DNA of 64,000 nt from Sebastes aleutianus (GCA_916700875.1 CAKAKS010000022.1:18028565-18092564), one strand, 5' to 3'; shown: positions 35,791-49,561, numbered from the stretch's first letter. Made by a program: numbers and translations. Notes: generated from the sequence alone by a model not told the origin.

Positions 35791-36480
35791 TTGTCCACTG
35801 TATACTAGTAGAGCAAAACCAAGCTCCAGTATGAGGAAGTGTGGAACAGATCCTCATTATGTGCAACAAGGATCCAGGTTATTGTCTGTAATGTTATGGT
35901 AACAGATATGTGGGCTAACCTGGCATGCAGGTCCTGTGAGATCAGCAGCAGGTGTTCATGTTTTTACACCTTTTTTTTTTATCTCCTTCTTTTTTTTTTT
36001 TCCATTGCAACATAACTGCAGGTGGTCACGCTGTGATGCACAGTCATGGTTAGATAGTGTTCTGTCCTGTACCAGATGGAACAGGACGCTATCCAGCATT
36101 TCTCTCTGAGATAGCATTTACAGAAATCATTTACAGGGTTTCTCAGTCATAACTCAGGCATGATTTGGTAAAAATGGAAAATGGAAACTACAGCCGAACA
36201 GGTGAAAGCTCCCATCCACCTGGGCTGGCGTGTGAGTCAGCAGAATTAAATAAAATGTGCTTAGTCACTGTTGGTTAAAAGAAAATCATATAAAAAGCCG
36301 AACAAAGCGTGAACATTTTGGATATTTTAAACCACTTTTCTAAACATTATTCAGCATGCATTCATGTCTCGGCAACTTTCATTAATATTTTTATCAATGA
36401 ATAAAAAAAGGGAACAGTATATGAAGCAATTAGTCTCCATGAGTTAGTTTTCATATTGATTTTAAATTATTTTTTTATTA

Positions 36481-36960
36481 GTTTATAAAGCACTACATGG
36501 CCTTGCACCACCTTGCAGAAATCTCTTTTAGTTGTTTACACAAAGCAGAACAAAAACATTAGATGACGCTGCTTTCAGTCGCTGGAACAACCTTCCAGAG
36601 GAACTGAGAGGAGCTGAAAATATTTATATTTTTAAACGTAAACTAAAAACCCATCTATTTAGTCTGGCTTCTATGTTGTGTTTTATAATTTTATAATTTT
36701 TATAATTATTATAATTTTTTATAATTTTATACTTTTACACTTTTATAGTTTTATAATTTTATATTATATATATATATTATTATATATATTTTTTTATTTT
36801 TAATACTTATTTTATGTATCATCATAATTATAGTGTTTATTTTACTCTATTTTCATTTAATCAACATTTTTATTAGTGATCATTATTATCTCTTTTATTC
36901 TATTTTATTTTATTAAAATTGTATTATTTTAATACAATTTTTTCACTTTTTACGATACGG
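36481..36960 (+). pseudogene. LINE ORF2 C-terminus and AT-rich tail
   Basis: Reads YKALHGLAPP..., then DDAAFSRWNNLPEELRGAEN and FKRKLKTHLFSLASML. This is the SRWNxLPEELR and FKRxLKTHLF end of L2/CR1-type LINE polyproteins. It is followed by about 240 bases of ATAATTTT-type low-complexity sequence. Confidence 0.75.
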
Positions 36961-39900
36961 GCCTTTAAAGAAAAGTGGGTTATAGTCTCAGGTCGGGTTG
37001 AGAACGGTCTGATGAGTCACACTGATGTCTGATATGAGTCACAACAGGGTGAGCGATACCGAATGTGGCGTCTCAGTGCATTCATACCCGGCTGAAATCA
37101 GGTCAGATGATGAACGAACACTGCTTTTTCAAAGTTAAGTCATTTAACACAGTACTGCAACATCATCATCCCTTTGCTGTTCAGCCATATTAGCTATCGC
37201 TGCTAATGCTAACAACAACCCAGCTCTTCCTCTCTTTATTTGGGGCTGTGTGATGCGGGAAGTCAAATAGGGGAAATGCGTTCTGTGCTTTAATTACAGC
37301 CACCAAAATGAAAAAAACAAAGCACGGACGCCAAGGTTAAAGTCTTTGTTAAGCTGCATATGAGCACCAGAGCTTGTAATTGCAGGGTTGAACATCTAGC
37401 ATTACTTTATCTGTATGCAAACGGATTTAAAAAGAATGCAAGCTGAGAATCAGATTTAGAAGTGTTTAGCATGTGATCTGATAAAAGTAATATTTGATAC
37501 CAGTTGATGTCACTTAATGAACTGGGCTTTGGAAAAACACTCCCAACCTCCCAAGTCGAATCGTTTTGTTTTCGTGTGGGGAATTCCGGAGAGAGCATTT
37601 GCTCCGTACCTGACCTTGAAATTCATAACAGATCTTTTTTCATATCTGTATGGACGACATTACATATTATAACTTCAGTGTGCCTTTACACTAACATGTT
37701 TCGAGTCAATATAACAGCTCTGTAGATGGAAGAGCGCAGGTTGGCGTACACACTAGAAATCAATTAGTCATAATATGTTCTGTGTGACACCGCTCTGCCA
37801 AATACCGGCACTCATAGTAACACACATGCACAACACACTGTGCTGAGCTGTCACACTTTAGATTTCCAAGAATAGCTGCTGCACTAAAATGAAACCACTT
37901 ATTCAGAGATCTTGTTACATCTCAAGACATCAATAATCCTTTTAAACTAGAAGGCATTTCATGATTGCTGATGTACTTTTGCTTTCTGTGCTGAAACTTT
38001 TATGTACAGTGGAACTTTATTTAAAAAGAGATACATGAATTAATACTAAATATGAAGCGAGTCAGAGCTCAGCCACGTCTCCTAAACATTACGTACTCAT
38101 TCAACGAAACTGCATCGTGAATTACGCTTCGAGGGAAACAGATTTTGTTGCAGATTACGTTTTGTTTTTGACAAATCACAAATAGGCCGACGGTTGTAAT
38201 GATAGTCTGCAGAAACTAAGGGTCAATTTACATCTGTAGTTTAGTAACGCAACAAACATGGTCATTTTAAGCCAAACTGACATTTTTTTTTCCTAAATCT
38301 AAGCATGCAATTCCATTGAAATGCACTAAAACGGAGCGTTTCAGACAGAGGGTAAATACAGGTATATTCAGGCAGACAGTATGAGGAAAATAAAGTGTTT
38401 TTTGAACTTTACAGCATGTAAACATGTTCTAATAGACACGCAAAATACAAATATGAACCTGAAAATGAGCATGATACGGGACCTTTAATAACTTTTCATC
38501 ATTACAGCAGTTTTGTCTGTGAGGTTGTATTTAGGACTGAAGGACTAGGACTTGATGTTAAATCCTATTTATAGTCATGTTAAATGACCCTCTATTGAAA
38601 TACCTTCCTGTTCTTACTCTGGTGTGAAAAGACAGAGATAACAAGCTGGTCATACAAGCTATCTGAATCAGTACTACTAACTGTCCTAACATTACTACCC
38701 AGTAAAAAAAAGAGCAACACAGCTTTAACGTGTTTCACATCTTCCCTGAAAACCATAATTTTCAGGTAGTAGTTCAAAAGAGGAGCTTGCTTTTAGATTT
38801 AGAGGTTGGCATTGACATTACTAGAACATTGTCTCACTTTGTACCGCCTCTTCCCGGCATCAGGACCCTGTTTGCGTCCTTCTCACCTCCAGCCGCAGAC
38901 AGGAAACTGTCACAGTGCAGGCATTTCAGTACACTTCCTGTGTTGAACGAACACTTCTAAACTGAGACAAGCAGAGACGCACAGACGAGGCAGAGACGCA
39001 CAGGCCTGGCAGAGACGCACAGACCACACAGGAACTCAGAGGTTATCGTGTACTGACCGGATTTTGTTTCTCATTCAGCAGCTATTTGAAAAATGTTTTT
39101 AGAACTACATGATGTTTGCTATCGGGAAGGGAAATGACACACTGGACACTTTAGACAATTGGAAATCAGTTGTTTTGTAAAAGCAGGTCTCTAATCTACA
39201 TTGATCTGCTTGAGTACTGAGTTGGCACTGACCTCTTTACTGTAAATGGCAAACCTTTTATGACTTGTGGTATACTCAAAAGCCATCATTTTTTACTGTA
39301 TAATGGTCCATATTGAAATATCTCAACAACCATTGTATCCTTAATGACTTTGTTGATCCCCTTGACGTTTCTTAGCGTCACCATGAGGTTGACATTTGAG
39401 GTTCTGAGTGAAACGTCTCTACAACTATTAGATGCATTGCATTTTTTTTGGTGATCCCTTCACTTTAAATCTAGTGCCATAATCAGCTGGTCCAATACTT
39501 TGATTTATGATCAAATTCTTGCAAAATATGACATTCCTCTCAGCTTCAGCTGTACTTAGTTAGTGCTGAGCTAACTGGAAAATGCAAGTTGACACACTCA
39601 ACAAAGATGGTGCACATGGTTATCATTATACCACTAAACATCAGCATGTTAGAGTTGTCATTGTGTGTGAGGCCAGTGTTGTAGTACTCGAGATCGGTCT
39701 TGGTCTCGAGACTAGTCTTGAGACTTCTTTTTAAAGGAATCTACTACATCTTTACTCGGTATTGTCTTGGCCTCAGGTCTTGTCTTGAAATATAATCCAG
39801 AGTCCTCTTTGGCTGCAGAGGATTTCACTAAATTGCCTGTGCATTGTCTGATTTATTTGTTAACACCATTACTGTGATTGGATGTAAAAACTTCCTGCGT

Positions 39901-41620
39901 CAAACTCAACCAATAACTCATTTCTAATTTATAACATTTTTGTTACTGTTGACGGAGACAAGAGAAGAAGCTGTGGCTGTCTGGGAGGAGATGTCAGTAA
40001 TCAAATTTGGCTACCTAAACCACAAAAGACCATCCCAATAATTTCCATACAGTCCCTTACCTTCTGCACGGTGAAAAGACATTTGTTTTGTTAATCTTGG
40101 TTATCATTTCTGTCATCATTTTGGTACGACGAACAATGTAAGGTGTTCGCGCACCCAAGCATTGTATGAGACTAAAACACAGCAAAGCAAAAACAAACAA
40201 ACAGTGACTTCGTTATTATCTGACAGCTCACTCACAGTTACCGAAAACTGGAGTGATGGGTTATTTTACTATTGGCAGAGGTGGGTTCGTGGCATAATTC
40301 AGCTAATGAAATAATCCCGAAATTTAATGTACTGATTCGTGTATATAGACAAGAATTTAATTTTTTTTTCATGATGGTCAGCACAAAAACAATTCTTATG
40401 TAATACACGAACTTGTGAACCAGGAAGTATAAAGAGTGCCACATAGGGAGCACGTTGGGGTGGATGGGTAGGTCAAAAAAGTTGCTTTATTTGTAATTTC
40501 CGTACTTAAGTAACTGCACTTTCTGAGTTATTTTGACCCAATTGTGTCATGTGTTGCTGGAAAAATACATGTTGAAAGTCGTGCTGAGCGTCACGTCACG
40601 AAAAAAAGGGAAATTCATGTCTATGTACACGACACACGTGAGACTGTGTTGACTTTTGAGCAATCAGCTGAAACAAGAGGCCTGCAGGCTAAATAAAGTC
40701 CAATGACAAATCCTTATCCTTAAGCACTGGAATGTCCTCAAAAGTGATCCATCTACTAAATAATAGTGTTCAAACATTCTCACAATGTGAGAGACAGACT
40801 GCTGGATCATTTTGATACTAGAACCACCTAACGCTGTCTCCCGGCTGTCTTATCAACCTACACTGTGCACAATGTTCTCACTTTAACCAAATACCTTTAG
40901 ACCACAGTTAAAGAGCCTTTTGGCCTCAATGAAGAAGTGAATTTAATCTAATTTGTTACAGGATGCAGTACTTGTACTTTTTGTATTTCTATCTGTGTAG
41001 TGCATTGTGTATGGTTTCTTGGACATTGACCCACACTTGGATCCATTATCCAATAGATTTAAAATCCTCTTCAAACAATGATCGCCTATACTCCTAGCCT
41101 TCTGTCTTTGTCTATTTTGACTCTGATGAAGACACCGTAGAGTCTTAGTCTGTTTGCACTATAGGCTTTCCCTTGGAGGGAAAAGTGGCTTTTCAAGGAA
41201 CAACCCTAACTCTGGAGAGATGTCGTATACTTTGTGTGTGTGTATGTGTGTAGATATCGTACTAATCCTCTCAGTCCCTGCAGCTCCACTAATTCCCGTG
41301 CCACAGCGGTGCCCTAACTTTACCCTGCTCTGTGAACCGAATCACCTCTATCTGCCCTTTTATTCACTTTTTTTTTCTCCCCCCAGCCGCTGGTACTCCA
41401 TCTAGTGTGAGACGTTCCGACTCGATTCAATGTTTTAAGAGCTACACTATACACAAACACACATGTACTGCCCCACAAAGCCAAACAGCTGGAACCGTGT
41501 GAGTAGTGAAACTGAGATAACTAACTAACACAGATGAGCCAAGGGGGTCTGTTAGAATCTAAACACAAAACATGTAAAAAATAAATAAATAAATAAATAA
41601 GTGGAAGTACTTCTTTAAAC
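36960..41620. other. Intergenic DNA without a recognised gene
   Basis: Contains the family E fragment at 38310-38488 and a dispersed fragment at about 39290-39430 (CTACAACTATTAGATGCATT type, also at 27410-27460). The rest is unassigned, with no coding signature. Confidence 0.45.
38310..38488. mobile_element. MITE family E, truncated copy
   Basis: Only the terminal part is present, from CCATTGAAATGCACTAAAAC through CATGATACGGGACCTTTAA. Same orientation as the copy at 62195. Confidence 0.65.
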
Positions 41621-41623
41621 CCA

Positions 41624-42141
41624 TTAAAGGTCCCATATCATGCTCATTTTCAGGTTCATACTTGTATTTTATGTTCCTACTAGAACATGTTTACATGCTG
41701 TAATGTTAAAAAAAAACTTTATTTTTCTCATATTGTCTGCTTGAATATACCTGTATTTACCCTCTGCCTAAAACACTCCGTTTTAGTGCATTTCAATGGA
41801 ATTGCAAAGGAATTGCGTTGCTAGGCAACAGCTTGGGTCCATGTTTACTTTCTGTCAGCTGATGTTATTTACATAAACTGCAACAGGAAATAAACTGGGA
41901 CACACTTAGAATGTTTATGTTTAAAACCGTGTGATGGTCTAAATATTGTATATTTGTGACATCACAAATGGACAGAAATCCTAACGGCTTGTTTCAAACA
42001 CACAATTTCTGAATATGGGCTGTGTGTATTTCTCCGTATATTGAGAGCTTTGATAGTTTAACAGTATTTATAAAGCACTTAAACCTGCTTTATAATATAA
42101 AAGACCTGAAAATCTCACTTTTTACAATATGGGACCTTTAA
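41624..42141. mobile_element. MITE, TTAA-flanked, family E (full-length)
   Basis: 518 bases with ends TTAAAGGTCCCATAT and ATATGGGACCTTTAA. The inner left arm (TCATTTTCAGGTTCATACTT) is shared in inverse with family A right ends. Other copies lie at 62195-62629 (opposite orientation) and 38310-38488 (truncated). Confidence 0.8.
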
Positions 42142-42284
42142 CATTTTTTCAAAATAACAAAAATGTCCGTTTTCTGTGTCGGTGCCATAAAGTCATAGTT
42201 TTTTTTCCAAGTGACAGTCAAACACACAGATCCTCCTTATGATACTGCCCTGCCATCAAGTGTGCATGGTGCAAGTCTGGGATC

Positions 42285-42810
42285 TCAGAAGTGAAGCCAA
42301 TGCGGAAGTGCCTTAAACTTGCATTCTCTCTAACAGCCAGCAGGGGGCGACTCCTCTGGTTGCAAAAAGAAGTCTGATTGTATAGAAGTCTATGAGAAAA
42401 TGAGCCTACTTCTCACTTGATTTATTACCTCAGTAAACATTGTAAACATGAGTTTATGGTCTCAATCTCAAGTTTCAATTCTTCTTCAATACAGCAGGAT
42501 GTTTATTTAGTAAATTATGGTCCCATTTAGAGTCAAATAGACCATAAAGCAGGGGATGCTTTAGGGCGTGGCTACCTTGTGATTGACAGGTCGCTACTGC
42601 GGCATTGTCCGTGTTTTCGTCTTACAACTTTAACCCTTTCACAGTGTGTTTTCAGTTCATTATTAAAGTTAAATATAACTGTTTTGTTTGTCTAAAAATG
42701 AAAAAAATGTTCACTTCTGGTTGCAAAAGGTCTACATGGCGACGGCCAAAATGCCAGACTCGAGGCTTCAAAACGGCAGTGTCCACTTCTTATATACAAT
42801 CTATGGTATG
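42285..42810. repeat. Dispersed repeat family K, inverted copy
   Basis: Contains AGCAGGGGGCGACTCCTCTG, TTCTATGAG-type and TTGTGATTGACAGGTCGCTA, the reverse complement of 35200-35790. It starts about 145 bases after a family E MITE. Confidence 0.65.
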
Positions 42811-43099
42811 GTGCTATAAGATGGTCATGTTTAGCTAGTTGCCACAAATCTCATTAGATTGTATAAATGTATGTATAGGCCCACCAAGTTTAAAATGAGT
42901 CATGAAAAATATTTTTTACAGGAGAAGAGCGAAATTAATTTTAAAACCAGTTGTAACCCATGACCTTTAAAAAAAAAATAGTCACTGTTTTGTGGCTTTG
43001 AAAGTACATTAGTGTAGCTTAATAACTACCATTTACGATAGAAACTTATTTTTTTGTCTGCATTTTTTTCAACTGGCAAGTAAAGAAATCTGTTTGATG

Positions 43100-43640
43100 G
43101 TTAGTAATGTTGCGGCGTGACCTCTGACATATTCCTCCTCCCTCTATCGGTCGGAGTTTCATTCTCTGCCTCTCGTTATAAAAAAATAAAAAAGTGTACA
43201 TCCCTCAGCAGCTCAGCAGTGGAGACGAACAGGGAGTCAGCGGGTTCACAGGACGGACCGAGGTCCATCCTGGGTGGAAAGTTTTTGGAGAGCGAGACGA
43301 GCGGCCCTCCCCTCCCCTCCCCTCCCCTCCGGGGCCCCTAAGGCTAACGTGATCCCCCCATTTGTGCTCCTGTCATAAAGAATGCGCCCGCTAAACCACT
43401 TTCCCACCACTAAGAGGATTACTAAGGTAATGCTCCTGAATCCAGAGATGCTCCGGCACATCTAGACATTGGGAAGCTGAATTTAATAACCCTGTGGGGG
43501 TCAAGCTGGGCGCCTAACCTGGACGTTTGGCTCAGAGGTGCTAGCTAGCCGGTCATCTATGCAGATTTTGAATCAAACGAGAGGGAAACATCTGTATTGT
43601 TAGTCGTTCCTGCCTTGGAATGTTTAAAATGTTAGGAATT
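43100..43640. other. Low-repeat intergenic island
   Basis: Mixed-composition sequence without a recognised repeat, among repeats. It includes a (CCCCT)n tract at 43305-43330, whose complement could form a G-quadruplex. No open frame with family features. Could be a conserved non-coding element; not testable here. Confidence 0.3.
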
Positions 43641-44099
43641 TGATTGTCCTCTTTGTCTCCGCTACTCTATTGTTGTCCTAGGGAGGGTATAGACAGCCAG
43701 GTGCCTCCTCTGATACACATGGAGTCACCAGCCAGTTCTTTTCACTTGGTGATAAGGACGCTCACACATAGATGTCGCGTTCCCAAGCAACCAGCAAGAG
43801 TTACAAGTGCAGTAACAAGGACATGATCCCTCACTGGCTTCCCACCCGTGAACACCGCAGCAATCATGTTCACTGGAATGTACTACTGGAGCAGAGATAG
43901 TGCTGCTAAGAGTTATCCCTGGGTCTCTCCGGTGTTAGACAAGTGATTTGCAGTTTCCTAATTTTTAGTTACTTTTACATTTTTGTCAACAATCATTTGT
44001 CCGTTTTTTATTATCTCATACAAGTAAACTGCATTCTTAATTACGTTTTGAGATAAAAGTATTTTCTCACAAATTACGGTCACAGTTTTAAACAGTTTT

Positions 44100-44520
44100 A
44101 AACAAGTGGTTAATGTTGTAAATTGAAACGAAACAAAAAATGCAACAAAACTACATTGTTAGGTTTAGGCAACAAAACTATGTCGTTAGGTTTAGTAAAA
44201 AAAACTAAAAACATAATGGTTTGGCTTATAATGACTACGAAATCAAAACAACACAAAACAAAAAATGCAATAAAAATACACGGTTGAGTAAAAGAACAGT
44301 TTGGCTTAAAATTACTACGAAACTGAAACAAAACAAAACAAAAGTACTTGTTTAGGTTTAGTAAAAACAACATGGTTCGTCTTGAAACGACTACTAAGTT
44401 GAAACAAAACAAAAAAAGCAACAAAACTTGTTTAGGTTTAGCTACTAAATTAAAATAAGTGAACGTTGACTTTTGGTTTCACACAAACTTGGTTGAATGT
44501 CCTGTGTTTGTTTGACCCTG
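44100..44520. repeat. Dispersed repeat, TTAGGTTTAGG-related, with short internal units
   Basis: Units of the type CAACAAAACTACATTGTTAG, GTTTAGTAAAAA and GGTTTGGCTTATAATGAC recur three to four times. Ends in TTTTGGTTTCACACAAACTT. Confidence 0.45.
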
Positions 44521-44524
44521 ATCT

Positions 44525-46055
44525 ACCACCTTGACCTCTTCCCTACGTGGACTTCAGCGGACTATCATTAGAAACGTATTTGTGATATGTCAAAAACAAA
44601 CATAATCAAAATCTCCCCTTAAAAAATAATTCACAACGCAGTTTTGTTGTATGGGAACGTAATGTTTAGGAGACTGGGCTGGACAGTATCCACCAAAGGA
44701 ACATGCTTCCAGACAATCCAGGAACTAACGAGGTTGAGTTTGCGGTACCAAATGTTGTTGACACAAAATTCCCTCCAGATCGTAGGCGAGCACTTCACGC
44801 TTCATCAGAAGATGTCAGAATTAAAACAGCAATGCATGAAAGGGACATTCAGTTCCTGATTTATTTCTGGTGCAAAGTTGAAAGTTTGGTAGGATATTAA
44901 AACACTAAAGGCTGGCACCAGTTTTTGCAAAGTGCATAATAAAGAAACCTGCCTGGCATGGGAATCTTGTCTGGGAAAAATTAAACTGTGATTGTGACAT
45001 TTAAGGTAAATCTGCTGGAGCTCAATCCAAACTGTGCAGAGAGAATCCAGTGATAGACCCTGTTAGTTTTCCCACTGTGTTAGGAGGTCGTGTTTAGCTA
45101 AGGCGTGTTTACGTAGTGGCCCCCGATGCTGTCGCAGGCCTCACGTCCGATCAGGATCAACTGTGCTTCTGTGTGTGTGTGTGTGTGAGCGACATGACAA
45201 GGTTTCCAAAAGATAACTCACTTCCTCTTTGGCGACTTTGTTTGCTTTTCAGTCTGATGGCCACCAGCCTCCTTTTGTGTCGCTAGCGTCAAATGGCGGT
45301 TGCATTCACGCACCCGATGCCCAACAAAAAAGGACACACACACCCACATATAAAACAAGGGATGTAACATGGAAAAACAATTTCACAATGCATATCTTCT
45401 TCGTAAAATCACAACTGGAAAGGACCAAAATGCTCCTAATTGTTGGCTCCACAGGAACAAAGTGTTTTTTCCCTGGTGGCTCATGAACACCAGTGTCTCC
45501 AGCTCAGCTTATCCCTTACTCTTCTCTCGTAGTGGAAATAACCCAGTTACCCCTGACACATTTGACCCCTACTGATCTTCGCATTAACTTTTTGTTCACA
45601 CCTAGATCCAGTGGAGAAAAAACCCAACGACCTTTATTTTCCTAATAAAGCGAGGCTGATCATGAGATCTCCTCCTCTGGAGAAAAAAAAAAAGGAAAAG
45701 TTATCCGTCTGTAGTGTAATAAAGATCCTCCTTAGAGGTTAACGGTTCCAAGAACACAGTGGGGACGGGGTGAGTAAGGTTGTAGGAGCAAGAAAATCCC
45801 CACTGTAAAGACAGGAAAAATGAAAAGTTAATAAGTGTAGGCTGGGGGGGTGTTAGCGATCTGGTCTGGACGCAGGAGGGGGGCTCGGTGGGAGACCGGT
45901 ACAGTTAAATATGATGTCCTGAGAGAGGTTTTCTTTGGGCAACGGGCAACGGGTTTACTTAAGGTACCGAGGAGGTGATTAGCTTTGGGGTCAGGGTGAT
46001 CAGGAACAATCATTGTAGGTGAATGTCACATCCAATGAGACACAAGATTGATATA
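44525..46055. other. Intergenic DNA without a recognised gene
   Basis: Single-copy-looking sequence with a GT tract near 45170. Open frames here are short and lack family motifs or splice context. Confidence 0.45.
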
Positions 46056-46559
46056 TGTCAATCGATTAATCGCATTATTGTCCATAGTTAATTGTAAATT
46101 AATCACACGTTTTTTTATCTGTTCAAAATGTACCTTAAAGGGAGATTTGTCAAGTATTTAATACTCTTATCAACATGGGAGTGGGCAAATATGATTGCTT
46201 TATGCAAATGTATGTATATATGTATTATTGGAAATCAATCAACAAAACAAAACAATGACAGATATTGTCCAGAAACCCTCACAAGTACTGCATTTAGCAT
46301 AACAAATATGCTCAAAATCATAACATGGCAAACTGCCAATGTGTCAGTGTGCTGACTTGACTATTTGTTTGGGGCGTTGGTACCAATGGATTCCTTTGGT
46401 TTTCTAGTTTCATATGATGCCAGTATCTTCAATCTGGCTTTAAAAGTGAGCACGCTGCAACCAAAACATCGCAAGTTGCGTTAATGCGTTGAAGAAATTA
46501 ATGGCATTAAAACGAATTTGCATTAACGCGTTATTATCACGTTAACTTTGACAGCCCTA
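46056..46559. mobile_element. hAT-type MITE, family B, internally deleted
   Basis: From TGTCAATCGATTAATCGC to GTTAACTTTGACAGCCCTA. It lacks the GGTCAAGGGACC-type middle found in the other copies. Confidence 0.65.
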
Positions 46560-46599
46560 CTATTTACGCATCTAACAGACACGTAGCAACATTAGCATT

Positions 46600-47090
46600 C
46601 ATTTGGAGTTGTGTCATCTCATGCCACGGGGTTAACGTTGTGAAGCGGCTTTTCGTGTGTCATTGAACATCACGTCATTACTGTGAAGCGGTCGGTAACT
46701 AGGTTTAGGAAATAAAACCATTTATAGGTTTAGGAAAAACATCGAAAATACGTACGTAAATGTAACTTAACAGAAGTAAGGAACACTTCACAAACGTCAC
46801 TAACATAATTTAAAAATAACTCATCAACACTTTGGGACGCGAACACCGTTCTCCCGGGTTGAAAGTCCTATGTTTGTTGGACCCGCCTATTGTAAGCAGT
46901 CTTTCTCACTTTTTATTCTACGTCACTAGCGTAGCATATTCACGTGGATGCGTTTGCATTGCAGTCAGTACTGACTACATGGCGTGAAATGACACGCCAA
47001 AAGTAAGAACGGTGTTGTCATTGCACGCAAAACGACTTACAAATTACCAGGTCATTAATAGGCCATTTGGTGAGATTGGACTGAACCAAA
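46600..47090. repeat. Dispersed repeat, TTAGGTTTAGG-related
   Basis: Same order of landmarks as 29455-29930: GGCTTTTCGTGTGTCATTG, TAGGTTTAGGAAATAAAACC, GGTTGAAAGTCC and a CATAGCATA-like AGCGTAGCATATTCACG. Confidence 0.5.
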
Positions 47091-47689
47091 TATTAAAATT
47101 GCAGGCGGTTAAACCAAAACAATGAGCTGAAAGTCCCTCCTACGCTGGCAGTGCTGTCAGAGTGACTGAAGGTATTCCACTGAATTAACATTTATTACTA
47201 GATGATTACTCCTCTGCTCAGGTGGAAGGTGGGTGGAGCTGATAGGCACAACAAACACCATGTACTAAACAATGAATACGAAAGTAACCCCGCCTAGAGC
47301 TGCTAAAGGCAAAATTGGGCATTGTGGTTGATTCAAAATGTGTTTTTAAGAAAATAAGCTACACTACATATACTGCATATTCATGCTGTATATGTATATG
47401 GTATCAGAGTATGCAATGTGCCGGAGAAGATGTTGTGCAATGGTTTTAAAGTAGACAAAATAAACCACAGACACAACCAGGAACCACAACAAACCAGTAG
47501 CCTCAAACCAGTTCAACTAGCCTCAGGTAACGCATACAAAAGTTGCTGATCCTGTTCTAGGAGGCCTGAACTTTCACTTTTGCCTTCGGGATGTAAACGT
47601 TAGAACCACATCCCTGCAAATAATGAGAAAACATGAGAGAGAAAAGTTTACTTTGACAGGTTTTAATATTGTTTGTTTGTTTTTTTACT

Positions 47690-47960
47690 TTAAGTGAACA
47701 CTCTCATGTCTCTACAGCCCCGTCATCACTGCAGTTCGTGAAACTCACAAAATGTTATGTACCGATTTGTGTGCATAAACACGAATTTCAAAACAATTTT
47801 TGTGATGGTCAGCACGAAATTAATTTGTTTGTAATACACGTAATTGATTTATTTGTCGTATAACTTCAGTACTTAAGTTACACCACTAAACCAAAACCGC
47901 GATCTTTTCCTAAACCTAACTAAGTAGTTTGTTGCCTAAGCCTAATCAAGTCGATCTATC
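47690..47960. repeat. Dispersed repeat linking two families
   Basis: The left part (TGATGGTCAGCACGAAATTA, TTGTAATACACG) resembles 40350-40430. The right part (GTACTTAAGTTACACC, CCTAAACCTAACTAAGTAG) is the inverted TTAGGTTTAGG unit. Suggests one longer composite element. Confidence 0.4.
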
Positions 47961-48355
47961 TATGTAAAGCTCACCGAGGGGAGAACATATCTCATTAGTT
48001 TACTCCGTACACGCAGACACAAAAAAAAGTTGTGGTTTTAAATAAGCTAGCTGCTTCCTGGTATCGGTCTTTATGCGAGGGTGAGCTAATCGTCTCCCTC
48101 TCGCTCCAGATTCATCATACGGTCATGAGAGTGGTATCGATCTTTTCATCTTCTCGCCGAGGAAGCGAATACCTTTATTCCCGAATATGTCGAACTCTTC
48201 CTTTAAAAACTAAAGCCACAAGCACTCATTGTGTGAGTTGAGTTAGGAAACCTGTTATCTTTCCAAGATTAATAAATCTTGACCCACTACCGTCAGTTCT
48301 TAAGTAAGAGTATCATTTCCTTTTGCGCTCAACTCTCCAAGTATGAGGAACTACT

Positions 48356-48432
48356 ATATCTATTACATATCATGTGTCTGTTCATAGAGCCCATAGCACT
48401 GTATAAACAGACACATGATATGTAATAGATAT
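48356..48432. repeat. Perfect 27-bp inverted repeat (hairpin)
   Basis: Arms 48356-48382 and 48406-48432 are exact reverse complements (ATATCTATTACATATCATGT followed by GTCTGTT), with a 23-base spacer. As RNA it would fold into a stem of microRNA-precursor size. Confidence 0.85.
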
Positions 48433-49561
48433 GAGTCCTATGAGTTTGCATTTTAGCACTTCCGGTTCCCTCCTCTGGACGTCAGTGGGTTTTTTTTTAT
48501 GTGTTTTTAGTTACATGTTGAAATAAGGTCTTTGGTTAACACATACTGAAGAGATTGTTTGTTCTACGGGGGGAAAAAAAACATCAGTAAATATCCCACG
48601 TGTGAATTTTTTAAGCCTTTACACGTCTTAAAAAAAGGCTAACAAGTGGCTAAATGAGACGACTAAATGTCATCTCGCTGGCTCGTCCTGCCTCGTTGTG
48701 TGTACTTGCGCTCATGGTCAGGCCTCGGTGTTTACAGATTTACAGAGATTATCTCGCTGAACAAAACGTGTAATTACCATAAACGTTTGTTTGCCACAGA
48801 GCTTGTTCCTCTGCAATGATCCAAAACCAAACAGAAGAATCCCATTGGGCTTTTTGTGGAGGGAACCCAGGGCGATGCTAACTTCCTGGTTGACATGCAA
48901 AAACTGCTGGGTGACTTTTTCACTTCTTCTGAACGGACCAGCAGACTTGTGTTTTCTAGGCAGGATATTTGGGTGCACTACAAAGTCCAGAGTTTGAACA
49001 AACCGCTCCAAACTTACTAACAAGTGTGATAAGGATATTTATAAAAGCAAAAACCTTCTCTTTTAGTATCCACGTTTCTGCTCGTCTCTGTGGTTTCTCT
49101 CTACGATGAAAGAGGATGTGTCTGATGTGCCATAAATGAAACGATCTACATCTGCATTTACCACCATTTTCTGCAAAGGTGTGTGCAGACAAATTCCACT
49201 TGCAATTGCTTTCAAGCCAAGCCTCAACACACACACACACACACATGCACACACACCCATACGAGTTTAGTGAGCAGCATTGTTGTGGGCTCACAGACAG
49301 AGGCAGCTCATTTAAATGCTACAGTACAGAGCCTCGGTGTCGACGGTGTTACAGTGAGAGCCTTGTTTCTTAAACTTCTCAGAATCGGCTCTCAATGTAC
49401 TTGTGAGGCACCACATGACGAAGTCAGCACTACGTGTACTTCATGCAGCAGTTGAAGTAGTAAGTAATAGTAGCAGCAGGGCCCGAACCTGTAGACACAC
49501 AGCAGAGTTGTAGTAATGGAAGTGCTGAAAGGACACTAGCGGGGGGGGAGTAGTTTTGGTG

